From Symsagittifera roscoffensis (Eukaryota > Xenacoelomorpha > Acoela > Convolutidae): DNA of 64,000 nucleotides. A program made the position numbers and the translations under genes. Shown here piece after piece: positions 30,001 through 37,713 of this stretch (positions within the stretch are counted from its first letter, which is position 1; each line of letters begins with the position of its first letter). Where the stretch lies: positions 2,792,001-2,856,000 of the forward strand of contig NC_087067.1 in assembly GCF_963678635.1 (NCBI RefSeq), written 5' to 3'. Below the pieces are notes generated by a model that saw nothing but the letters and a program-made list of their open reading frames with translations, ran no database searches and was not told the DNA's origin.

Positions 30001-32289
30001 TTCTCGAATTGAAGAAGGATGGGATGCTCTCTTTTTTATTGCTATTTTCTTTAATTGTGGTGTTAAGGTCATCATTAAGATTTCTGTCATCTTTGTGTTT
30101 TTATAGTCATGTGTATTTAGTGAGTATGCTTTTCGAACTAGTGTTTCGATTCGTACTGCTATTTGCTTGATGGTTTCGTTTGGTAATCTGCGAATTTCAT
30201 TACATAAAACTCTTTGTTGTTGTTTGTTTCTTTCGGAGTCAAACATTTTTGAAAATTCTTGTGTAAATCTTTTCCAGTTTGATTTTATTTCTAGAGGTAG
30301 TACTGAAAACCATTTTTGGGCTGCGCCATCTAAGGTTGTTTGTATCAACGCTGTGCGTCGATGTATCCAGTTTTGATGTAGTGGCGTATTAATTGGTTCA
30401 GGTCCAATGTTTAAAATCAGGTTTGCTGTTACTGCATTTAAATAATCTTCTACAGAATATTCAGGGTCTGTTCCTGTGAAAACCATTAAAGGTTTGTTTG
30501 ATGTTATTGATGATCCACCCATAAGGTATGGATTCATTGTCATTTGTAATGATTCTGCTGCATTTGGCATTTGAGAAAAATTTGAAAGTTGGTTTCTTGT
30601 TATTTCATGTTGTTGAAGATAATATGGGAGTGGTATTTCATTTTGCATTTGTGATGGTTGATACGAGTGTGCAGTCATTGGATTTTGTTGTTGAATTGGT
30701 TGAAAAGATTGTGTATTAATTGGATTTTGTTGTTGAATTGGTTGTTGATGTTGTGCATCTATCGGTTGTGGAGAAAAATTCCTATGATTTGTACGTGTTT
30801 TCTGTATTCCTTGTCTACGATATTCTTGAGTATTTTGTGCAAATATATCTGGTTGTAAAAAATCATCATCTGAGGATAAATAATCCATTTGATAAGATGT
30901 TTGTTTTTTATTTTTATTTTGTTGAAAAAATGGGTAATTTTCACTATGATCCCGTGGAGGATTTGTTTGGAAATTTGTTGAATTAGGTTGGGTCATTGGG
31001 TTATCCCAATTTCGAGATCTTGTATATTGGTTAAAATTTCTTTGTGGTTGATAATTTGTTTTTGACGGATGTGTATAATTATAATTATGGTCTGCAAAGT
31101 TGTTTCTAGTGAATGTTTTGCGTGTTTTTGATGGTATTGTCATGGGTCTGTATGTTTGGTAATCCATATGTGAATATTTAGGGGCAACCGAAGGTTTAAC
31201 GGTTGATTGTAAGGTTACCTGTGTTTGTGAAGGATTTGTATTTTTTGGTGTTGTTAAATTTGGGCGTATTGGTGAAATACTTTGTTGTGTAGTTGTTGTG
31301 TGTACAATTTCTTCATTTATGAAGTGTGATGGTGTCTGGATATCTTGTTGAGTAAGATTCCTAGTTCCATTGAGGTTTTCATTGTGTATAACTGTAGAGT
31401 TTAAACTATTATTTTGTGTATCGGGTAAAAATGTATTATAGTTTAATGGTGTTGCATCAATTGTTAATGGTATTACTCTTACATAGTCTCTTATGTAAGA
31501 TATCGTACTTATTGCTTGACTTGAGATTGATTGTGGGAAGCTTATAAATGCGGGATGAGACCATTCGGGGTCCCAAACATAATCTGATTGTTCTGTGATA
31601 GCGGTATCATCGTTCGAGTTTTGGGGTCTAAAATTTTTTCTTGCTTGTGCAATTAAATCAATATTATGTGTGAAATAATCTATTATGAACCATGCCAAGA
31701 TTTTTTGTAAATCGTGTTTGGTATGTTGTGAAACGTCGTCTTTCGTGAAATTTTCTTTAATGATGTTTAAATAACTAGAGAGTAGTGTGATTTCATGTCG
31801 TACTCTTAAATGTTTAGATGTTTCTGTCGGTGAGACATTTGTTAATGGGAGTTCATTTTCTAATATCGAAATATAACTATATATTATTGCGAAAACTTCA
31901 TTGGTGAAAATGGAGTTTGCTCTTTGTGAGTTATGGTATTGGATGCTTTTTATATATTCTGAAAAAACTTTTGAAAATTCTAAATCAAGATCGTCTGTTT
32001 GAATAGTATATGTTCTATTATTATGGTTTGGGGAAGTGAATTCTATAGAGTAGATTCCATACTGTTGTGTTATGTTGCATATATCTTTTAGATAGTGATC
32101 TATGATTTGTCTTTTGATTTTTACATCGGGGAACTCTGTTTTACATGGACTAATTCCGGGTTCAAATAAATTTACGAGTAAATTTTGACAAAATATGTGT
32201 TGTCCTCTATCGGTATCTGCATCTACTATAAAAGGAAAGATTTCATCATCATCTGGAGTTTCTTCACCTGGAGTGTGCGTTGAGCTCAT
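24067..32289 (-). CDS. gag-pol: Gag-Pol polyprotein of copy B, full length, protease active site altered
   Basis: This is a 2740-aa single-frame polyprotein. Gag has a capsid-like region (about 595-700), a CX2CX4HX4C knuckle near 842 and an Asn/Arg/Ser/Tyr-rich nucleic-acid-binding stretch at about 930-1090. The protease motif near residue 1228 reads GSGAES where copy A has DSGAES; the single change GAT to GGT at 28604-28606 removes the catalytic Asp. RT has YLDD near 1737. RNase H carries CDASN, RECTA and TDHKP motifs. Integrase has the HHCC finger near 2256-2290, first Asp in FDTKGP near 2320, TDNGTEF near 2383, Glu in GLVEGMNR near 2415, and a GPY/F-like module near 2596. A basic tail of about 80 residues, missing in copy A, completes it. 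It overlaps ORF2 by 26 nt. Confidence 0.95.
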   Translation of the reverse strand: MSSTHTPGEETPDDDEIFPFIVDADTDRGQHIFCQNLLVNLFEPGISPCKTEFPDVKIKRQIIDHYLKDICNITQQYGIYSIEFTSPNHNNRTYTIQTDDLDLEFSKVFSEYIKSIQYHNSQRANSIFTNEVFAIIYSYISILENELPLTNVSPTETSKHLRVRHEITLLSSYLNIIKENFTKDDVSQHTKHDLQKILAWFIIDYFTHNIDLIAQARKNFRPQNSNDDTAITEQSDYVWDPEWSHPAFISFPQSISSQAISTISYIRDYVRVIPLTIDATPLNYNTFLPDTQNNSLNSTVIHNENLNGTRNLTQQDIQTPSHFINEEIVHTTTTQQSISPIRPNLTTPKNTNPSQTQVTLQSTVKPSVAPKYSHMDYQTYRPMTIPSKTRKTFTRNNFADHNYNYTHPSKTNYQPQRNFNQYTRSRNWDNPMTQPNSTNFQTNPPRDHSENYPFFQQNKNKKQTSYQMDYLSSDDDFLQPDIFAQNTQEYRRQGIQKTRTNHRNFSPQPIDAQHQQPIQQQNPINTQSFQPIQQQNPMTAHSYQPSQMQNEIPLPYYLQQHEITRNQLSNFSQMPNAAESLQMTMNPYLMGGSSITSNKPLMVFTGTDPEYSVEDYLNAVTANLILNIGPEPINTPLHQNWIHRRTALIQTTLDGAAQKWFSVLPLEIKSNWKRFTQEFSKMFDSERNKQQQRVLCNEIRRLPNETIKQIAVRIETLVRKAYSLNTHDYKNTKMTEILMMTLTPQLKKIAIKKRASHPSSIREPDLDFRKLVDKLEQAEITMKLEETENLKLQYVNKIETTPTNINNIQESETDLVEKITEILNIYEKNPNFKGKPSFKKWCNYCRRYGHSISECRQKQQDNQNKPQKYKEPNKSFYQYMKKDQNLPNKNVYSNNSSGKPLPNNTSYTRNQSPYNSSYRGRSPERRNTQNSSQNHYNRPNSRNNYSRSNSNTQRFVSRSNSQSRNNYYPNNQSRNSSYNRNRNHSYNRNRSYSNNRNQNYPNNRSRNNSYNRSNYNRPNNNYQNRSRNNSQNRHPSYNNRYRNYSQSPHRNNNHYNNSNNRHRSSTPKHQRQINQVQANPETTSDPPGIDDTVTNTLQLNQINCTSSDSESDTENTLAINMIKVENDYESVIYEQPFPSHIYENQSEFLQNYYTIPINSTPTTQETNEINTTNQTNKNTKTKCLNTNHIYQNIQKEQPKEKIWTIPFLLESPRNKEFQPPDLEIDFLIGSGAESNIINIPTWNEIKTLHPKLTPLETSSKLATAQGSTLINYGKIQLFLLPTRTMEQSKILNKPFKQIFHITDIKYNIIGIPFISKYIPTINILNSKILIKDKYTKTKETSLTFFQRLNKQPPFFSKFYPIYNQQRKHLKPLSGNIYNFSIKQVHQYDKEQNKQKFYMSDFEFKPIHKFFKITISSIKYLKNSNSDIISLHVYNNTPYQVTLPLGLLGYCETNATISPIHEKAYRVNNILQLLDICQSTILNEELSINNIISNENRNTDYFTKTPYFKPTFNISNYTEDQQKFLTMFNFQHSQITQDEFEKLAKQLIKYSSVYATSKFDVGKISSSLHLPLKPDAVFKKQRASKVPIHLHDKVNRLLDILEQYNIISPVNKEEQPKGNTFINPVIILAKGESLKIVLDARYLNSLIDESKCNWPIEPIQVILTKINGKYFTTADMNSAYNQMPLDEQSRRLTQFVIGNQQYEFNRLFYGISIGPAAFSAFMSKIFRPLILKKNAITYLDDVFMQSQTKDEMFNVLEKYHQILQNENLKAAPDKSHFFLTRVKFLGHNIERKTITPLKSRIDAIQKLQPPTNKKKIQEFLGMLNFLSKYVYKMQLYLRPFYNILRQQNNFEWNTEHQARFEEIKKLLTEQISNTIPDPDQPFYAMCDASNFGIGAALLQSHNGTNKMNLISANSRLFTQAELRLSTLMRECTAIIYTLTEYEFLILGSKHPTVLFTDHKPIIFLFTQKSNPNHRVYRFQLILMKFPNLHIVWTAGKNLALPDTLSRNTPPELLTRKTTVEIPKNIKFYLAENETSPRLECKYAVKTDIEQSQINNLQHFPLYLDCQNNHYEVDLLGTSTFKPIPYSQWIKNNTQQKRTKQHPSKKDHFPLIEKEDLTDKINLSGPQTNDSKYTINQVFDLHDPLDTIPLSTLEIENIFLPPTETITISTLKQYQNLDPIIRQLKSWHKYKTKPIKADSTILGNKTLLRYFRKFNNTTINENTDLLEYNLNESTVPCLPLSMILIAFNISHTQNIKGHSGSEKTYSNFIQNFYFPNAPIWIKVLCNDCIVCQLNKPYPNQKQIAQKQDFKGQSLYFNHRISFDTKGPISPSSEGNSYIMVIVDAFTHYVALNPVPHCNAYYAYTTLYEHWIAKFGLPEILVTDNGTEFINNEIITLCHLYNIKHKPRTSHAPWTNGLVEGMNRSLQEYLRCIINGNDTKYTEWSADVKLFPLAYNSQITTTLGMSPYEMVFNQKPRKPIMFTANSHKNAQGYCQPNKDSICYNLPLHTHDEDHFHHPQILKLASGTHTEWILNRDKKHNEIYQKITKKLLQRQNINEQINSRFTPASDLKIGTFVLIPNFNTQKGISKKLQPLRKGPYQIIAKPTDVTYKITDSNKKEIVQHRNNLLPYYPKEYALRELTQLYSFTGLKIVQNEPHLKNTEQNDNPTENQNTKPTATKNNTQNHKESPKHRKNRKMTEQIIPQEEIDKSEHRKTTRLRNQPRKNYKMFIPQSKILKKVEFKK

Positions 32290-32731
32290 TTTTTCGTTCG
32301 ATGACTGTTAATATGTAATTATTAATGTGTCGAATTGGTTGATTCCAATTGTATAGATGTACTGGTTTGTGTTTGTACTGTTTTTTTATTCTTCTTTTTC
32401 CTCTTTGTGATGAATTTGAAGTTGTTTCTGAGTCAGAAAAATATAATTGATCGTGAAGTGGGTAATTTTTATCTATTGATTCTTTTAGTTTGTAAAGTTC
32501 GTCTAAACTGTTGGTTTCTGATTCTGAAAATGCGTTTCGATTTTTTGAAAATCTTTTTCGTGTTATTTGTCTTTGTTTAGTTATTATTTTCCTCTTTAGT
32601 GTTTGTCGTTTTGTTCGAATGTATCCAACTGTTTGTGTATGAGGTGTGATTACAAGGTCGTATTTTTTGTTATCTATTTCACAATTGTGTAAAATGATTG
32701 TTTGTTTATTTCCTAGGTTTTTAAATGACAT
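32264..32731 (-). CDS. ORF2 of copy B, 155-aa basic protein
   Basis: Length and overlap with gag-pol are the same as in copy A. Arg/Lys-rich runs (LKRKIITKQRQITRKRF; GKRRIKKQYKHK) could be nuclear-localisation or RNA-binding motifs, and two acidic serine clusters lie between them. Because it precedes gag-pol on the same RNA, gag-pol would need leaky scanning or reinitiation, or ORF2 may be confined to spliced RNAs. No family is recognised. Confidence 0.65.
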   Translation of the reverse strand: MSFKNLGNKQTIILHNCEIDNKKYDLVITPHTQTVGYIRTKRQTLKRKIITKQRQITRKRFSKNRNAFSESETNSLDELYKLKESIDKNYPLHDQLYFSDSETTSNSSQRGKRRIKKQYKHKPVHLYNWNQPIRHINNYILTVIERKNELNAHSR

Positions 32732-33660
32732 AAGGTTTAGAATGACGGATGCAAAGGGTTGTTAAATGATTTCTATTTTCCTAAACTGTTAGTTCTTACG
32801 ATTTTTTGGTTAGCTTAACCTGGGTCTATTTGTTCAGGGTTGGAGAGAAAAGTATATCGATTCCGAAGAATGATTTTTACTTTCTCGTGACTAGTATAAG
32901 CTAAGGTGTTAACTTACTTAATCTTACTTAGGGGTAGTGATTGTGTTCAAGGGTTGGAGAATAGTAAATCGATCCACAAGGTTCAGGTATAATTAGAACG
33001 CGAGTAGTTCGTTAGATACTATTTTAAACTTACTAAGTCTAAGATTTATCCTGGGTCTGGTAAGAGGGGGGGTCAAGTGAAGGATAAATAACCGAAGTTC
33101 TTCACTATTTATCCTAATTTGAATGATTAGTTTTGTTTAAAAATTTCTATTAGTCTTGGGTCTTTAGAAAGGGTTGGGTAGTGAATCGACGTTTGAGGTC
33201 GTTAGACACTAATTAAGTGGGTGGGGGAGAACAAAGTTGTTCTGTTTGATCCAAGGATAAGCCTTGATGATCAAGTTTGAAATTTAATTAAGTAGAAAAT
33301 GATTTAAGATCCAAGGATAAGCCTTGATGATCTGATTTTAAATTAAGTGACTTTAAGTTTTAATAAAGTTTTAAATTTGTGTAAAGGAAAGATTTAGTGT
33401 TTTTTGATGTTAGTGAGTTGATGATTGCTGTTATGTTTTAGGTGATGAAGCTGGAACAACAGGATGATTTATGATTACTAACCATTTATTGTCATGCTAC
33501 TAATTTTTATTTTTATTTTCCAATAAATATTTTTCAAACATGTTTTGTATAATACTGCAGAGTTTTAGGAAAACGATCTTAGATCTTTTTATCAATCGTT
33601 ATTGTATAATATTAATTTTGTTTAGCGCCTGAAATGATTTTGAAGAGTAGCTTCAAGGTT
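32732..33660 (-). promoter_or_regulatory. Structured 5' leader of copy B
   Basis: There is no gene here. Two identical 25-nt hairpin repeats lie at 33248-33272 and 33308-33332, and imperfect GGGTTGG...ATCGA repeats lie near 32835, 32950 and 33170. The spacing and hairpins are kept in copy A. Confidence 0.5.
33248..33332 (-). repeat. Twin leader hairpins of copy B
   Basis: Two exact 25-nt repeats start 60 nt apart. Each can fold with CAAGG pairing to CCTTG around a 5-nt loop. Copy A has the same pair at 11295-11319 and 11355-11379. Confidence 0.75.
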
Positions 33661-33894
33661 TTATGTTTGCAAATGGAAATCTAAATTCATTGCAAGTAGT
33701 ATTCGAAATATAAAAGTTTGTTCTGGCTTTTGCCGAACTATCATATAACTATACGGCAAGTTTCTACTTTGTCGTATGTCGTCTTTGGTTCGAGGTCTTC
33801 TTCCAATTCCGGGTAGTTCTGTTATGGTTCGGAATATTGGCTCTGATCTATTGAGTCGGAGAGACATTTCAATTAAATTATTGTCGTATAACAT
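33661..33894 (-). CDS. ORF1 of copy B, 77-aa leader ORF
   Basis: This is the same short ORF as in copy A (11711-11944), starting about 65 nt inside the primer site. It is the first AUG ORF of the presumed genomic RNA. No domain is recognised. Conservation between the copies is consistent with function but also with recent common ancestry. Confidence 0.5.
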   Translation of the reverse strand: MLYDNNLIEMSLRLNRSEPIFRTITELPGIGRRPRTKDDIRQSRNLPYSYMIVRQKPEQTFIFRILLAMNLDFHLQT

Positions 33895-33958
33895 TTTGTA
33901 AATGTTTTTGTCTAATTTCTAATCTATTTTTGGTTAATTCTAATCTAGTAAGGTCTTG

Positions 33959-33980
33959 TTCGAGACTTATGGTCGCACCA
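33959..33980 (-). promoter_or_regulatory. tRNA primer-binding site of copy B
   Basis: Plus-strand GGTCGCACCA ends two bases before the LTR (33983). The sense strand therefore reads TGGTGCGACC directly after the LTR, and a T-loop-like TTCGAGAC lies further in. It is identical to copy A. Confidence 0.85.
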
Positions 33981-33982
33981 GA

Positions 33983-34390
33983 TGAGTTAGGACCGAAGTG
34001 TAACTCATAGAGTAATTTCGGATAGGGTACACCGTCTGCTCGTCACGCTATCTTATTTTCGGCCGGATAGATTCGTGCAACTTCTTAGTCTAATACCGAT
34101 CCTAATCTTACTCTTATACTATCTAGTCTCAGGTTGTTTAACTAGTCTCTGCTAGGCTCAATAGATCTAGGGTATACTGGTTTATTGCGGCTGCTGAAGT
34201 GCTCGGGAGAGTCCAACTAATTTCTAAGTTAAATTCAAATCTCTCTGGTGCTGAAATTACAAGTAACTTCAGCACTTACAAATAAGTGGGTTGTTAGTTA
34301 GATGGATCATGATTGGTTAATATTAAATACTTTACATTGGTAAAACATTTAATTTATCCAATCATAAAATATAGTTTAGATCAGGTTCCA
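33983..34390 (-). repeat. LTR: 5' LTR of copy B (408 bp)
   Basis: It differs from the 3' LTR by one base (34083). It carries the same AATAAA signal (plus-strand TTTATT, 34181-34186), a hairpin (34248-34275) and CCAAT motifs near the sense start. Sense ends are TGGAACC and CCTAACTCA. Confidence 0.95.
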
Positions 34391-34394
34391 AAAG
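34391..34394. repeat. Target-site duplication (right), AAAG
   Basis: It directly follows the sense 5' end of the copy B LTR and matches 15522-15525. Confidence 0.85.
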
Positions 34395-35094
34395 GCCAAA
34401 TTGTGCCTGCTAACATAAGAACAGAACGCGCACTGAAGTTACATTGAGACAAGGAACCTTTCTCGACAATCAAATTCGGAAGACTTGCGCAGAACATTCC
34501 GATTGAAAATGCTAAAAAATGGTAAGTCGGTGGAATGTTTTTGATGAGTTTGATGTTCAAAAAGGAAGCTGCCCGAGCCAGACCAGATAATACTGCAAAT
34601 GCAACACCTTGTAACGTTTTCTTGGTTCCTGCTTCGAAGTTATTCAGCGTATCCAGAGGTTGCGCGAAAAGTATCAGCCCAGAAAAACTTATTAAAGCCG
34701 CTATGCACGTAAGAGTCGGCAACTTTCGGTTTAATTTAATTTTTTCTGCGATTATGCTGGCTATGAAGGTAGTGCTATAATTAATTGCGTATACATCGCC
34801 AAATGGAAGTAAATCAAATACTCGGTAGAAAAAGAAACAACAAACTCCAAAGCAGGCAAAACCGTTTAAAAATGACCACATCATATTTTCAGATGTAACG
34901 TTTTTTGAATTCTCTCCTCGGCCTTGCACGATTATTATCAAAATAGCATAAAATACTGACATCGCTCCGATACAAAAATTCATTTCTTTTCCGTTTAGTT
35001 GACTTTTTCGGCCGATAGAACCGCAAACAGAGCTCACAAAACTTGCAACTATGGTCGATATGATAGCAGCTGTCGTTTTTCGTCGAGGGTCCAT
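34391..35094 (-). pseudogene. 5' part of the split DMT/SLC35-type transporter gene
   Basis: From ATG at 35094 (MDPRRK) the frame encodes about eight hydrophobic helices in the pattern of EamA/drug-metabolite transporters of the SLC35G type. The features include a paired-helix repeat, FGDVYAINYSTTF and a second-half LSGLARAASF. It runs to the LTR edge at IWPF. The 704 nt here plus 199 nt at 15323-15521 make 903 nt, exactly 301 codons. An acceptor-like TTTTCAG lies 10 nt before the ATG (exon edge 35104), so the upstream reading frame to 35190 is probably intron or leader. Substrate is unknown. The copy B insertion should abolish the last two helices in this haplotype. Confidence 0.85.
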
Positions 35095-35309
35095 TTTAAG
35101 AGACCTGAAATTTTCGAAAACTTTAACGGTAATCATTGTTTTGATTGATGGCAAGATATATCCTTTTAGAGGAAAAGATTTGCTTATCATGAAGTTAGTT
35201 GATAATTAGTTTGCATAACAGTCAAAGCTATTGGTAAGTGTGTCGTTACGAGGCCGAATTGTGCACTGGATAGACGCACAATTTTCCCGAGTCGAGATTT
35301 TTCACCTAA

Positions 35310-35735
35310 TTTGAAGCAAGACTTGAGCGGTTTGAGCGGTTTTTTTTAGACAATTACGCTCAAAATCTTGCTTCAAAATGAGCGGTTTGAGCGGTTTTTG
35401 AACGGTTTTATCTAAAAAAACCGCTCAAATCTTGCGCGGTTTTTGAGCGGTTTTTTTTTCTAGATAAACCGCTCAAAACCGTTCAAATCTTGCGCGGTTT
35501 TTGAGCGGTTTTTTTAGATAAACCGATCAAAAACCGCTCAAACCGCTCATTTTGAAGCAAGATTTTGAGCGTAATTGTCGAAAAAAACCGCTCAAACCGC
35601 TCAAATCTTGCGCGGTTTTTGAGCGGTTTTTTTAGATAAACCGTTCAAAAACCGCTCAAACCGCTCATTTTGAAGCAAGATTTTGAGCGTAATTGTCTAA
35701 AAAAACCGCTCAAACCGATCAAATCTTACATATTT
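35310..35735. repeat. GAGCGGTTT foldback array
   Basis: Dense copies of GAGCGGTTT and its complement form a long inverted repeat. The block at about 35316-35425 (with GACAATTACGCTCAAAATC) is the reverse complement of about 35617-35733. The right arm is itself repeated in tandem with a period near 122 bp (35501 on and 35617 on). This is a foldback-type element or a palindromic satellite. It could form very long hairpins. Confidence 0.8.
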
Positions 35736-35894
35736 TCCAGTGGTTATTTTGCTCGAGCATTTGAAAACAGTCGCTCACATTGTTTTTGGTCAAGACATCG
35801 AAAAAAATATATTGCTTGATTTGAGAACGGTTAAGCACTTTTTTTAAATTGTAGACATCTTTCCAGGCCTTTTTGTTGGTTTTAATTGGTTTTC

Positions 35895-36125
35895 TTTATA
35901 AGACCGCTCAAAAACAATTCAAAAAAAGCTCAAATCTTGCTTGAAAAACCGTTCAAAAATCACCGCAAGAAATGAGCGGTTTTTGAGCGGTTTTATAAGC
36001 AAGATTTGAGCGGTTTGAGCGGTTTTGCCAAAAAACCGCCCAAACCGCTCAAACCGCTCAAATCTTGCTGAAAAACCGCTCAAACCGCTCATATCTTGAG
36101 CGGTTTTTGAGCGGGGTCTCGACCC
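35895..36125. repeat. Second GAGCGGTTT cluster
   Basis: This is the same 9-bp theme in both orientations with CAAATCTTGC linkers, separated from the first cluster by about 160 bp. Confidence 0.7.
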
Positions 36126-37713
36126 GGGTTGTGACTGTATGTTCTTGAATTCCAGAGACAAATCATTTAAATATGGTAAAGTTTTATCGGAACAATAAAA
36201 AAACTAAAGAACAAAAAACAAGGAGAGCGTTCTTGTTGCAGAATCCGCTTACAATTGAAAAAATACTCATTCTGACCTCGTAATGGTCAAAAATCTATTT
36301 GTATTCAAAATCGGAAAACATGGCTTTCAAAAAATTATGCAGGACAACCAGTTTGATTGAGAGAAAACCGATTTTTGAAAAAAATCTACTAAAAAAAGAA
36401 AGCTTTGACTTCATATCTGCACTAGTGTTTCCTTATAAAACATTCCACGAAATGAAATTGAAGATATAGCAAAACAGCTGGTGCCAGTGCGATAAAAAAG
36501 AAAAATATTCTGATTTTTTCGATCTTTTCTAGTTTCATTTTCAGTTTAATCCCGTCACGCTATAAGAACTTTTTTTGTCTGTAAGCGCATTAATTGAGCA
36601 AACTGATCGGCTCAATTCAATTTGGGATGACTTAAATTGCCGCTTTTTAGGACAAAATAAATTGCGCGTTAAACATCCTAATTCGAGTTAGTGGGGTCAG
36701 AAAAATAACTTTACTTGATCCCATACTCGATCCCCTAAAACTTGGGAAATATGATTGTACATGACTTAATGTGTGACTTAATGTGTTGAGCATCAGTATG
36801 TTTCACATGGTATAAATAGTTTGGCGACAAAGGTCCAGAAATTCGAAAGTTCTCTCCAGAAAAAAAAACACCCCGAGTACGAATATTCCATCACTTTCTT
36901 CGAATGTTGAAGCAAACAGAAAAATTGCTGGCTGTCTAATAGCAACGAATAACTCAGCCTTGCTCAAAACTATCATGAAAAAATCTCGGCCTTGGCAAAA
37001 TAAAATTGCCAAAAAAAAACAGAAAAAAAAGAATCACAACATAAGGGCCGTATATTAGGGCCAATCCCGGAGGGTTTTAAATGAACTTTAAAGCCACTTC
37101 AAAACTCTTTGCTTGGAAAAATGATAAAATAATTTTTTGAAAGTGCGTTCTGTCAGATTTTTTTTTCGTTCTTATCCCCTTTTGTCCTCTTTTTTTTTCT
37201 TCATTCTGAGTTAACAAGTAATTTACTAGAAAAGTCACAGCAAGACGGATCGTAAAACAGTGCAAGGTCATGAAGATTTTGATTGCACTCAAGCGACAAT
37301 TAAAAGATTTTTCTGTGAAAAATTAGTTTACAAAATTTTGAAAAAAAATGTTTTTTTTTGTCTCTTTTTGTTTTGTTTTCATGTTCTTTTTCTGCAATTT
37401 ACGGCCAATCAAAAAATAATTTTGCAAAAAAACGGATAAAGAGTCGATAAACATAGATTTTACGTCTCAATTTTTTTCTTGGTTTTATCCCCCACCTGCT
37501 GAGTAAAGTATTAAGCATCTCGTATCCTAAACATATGAGCAAAACACTTTGAAACTATTTTATTTGTGGCTAAGGCGTGTAGAAGTACGCAATAAATTGC
37601 ACGTTAATTATCCCAAACTGGAAAATTAGCACTTTTCAAATCATCAAAAATTCGGAAAAACTAATCACAGGTGAAAATTAGTTTTCATTTAACCTCCGGA
37701 CGATAATAATTCT
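36126..37713. other. Intergenic, no recognised gene
   Basis: AT-rich with short random ORFs only. A stretch near 36860-36910 (ccccgagtacgaatattcc...cttcttcgaa) vaguely resembles the 172-bp unit that follows. Confidence 0.35.

Larger units (their letters stand above)
15526..34390 (-). mobile_element. Copy B: complete 18,865-bp env-bearing Ty3/Gypsy-class element
   Basis: The element is bounded by two 408-bp LTRs that differ at one base (15626 G versus 34083 T) and by AAAG duplications. The primer site is at 33959-33980. In sense order it contains ORF1, a leader, ORF2, gag-pol, ORF4, ORF5, methionine-less ORF6, an envelope-like gene, ORF8, a 1.5-kb 3' region and the 3' LTR. It is unusually long for a Ty3/Gypsy element. 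The sense strand is strongly A- and C-rich and G-poor throughout, unlike the host flanks. LTR near-identity indicates a very recent insertion. The visible defect is the protease Asp-to-Gly change. Confidence 0.95.

Noticed and set aside
34381-35190. A complete 269-aa transporter ORF starting at 35190 and ending in the LTR
   Set aside because: The last residues come from LTR sequence, and an acceptor-like TTTTCAG lies between 35190 and the ATG at 35094; the true frame continues at 15521.
35310-36125. CRISPR-like array of GAGCGGTTT repeats
   Set aside because: Repeats occur in both orientations with irregular spacing and no unique spacers, in a eukaryotic context.
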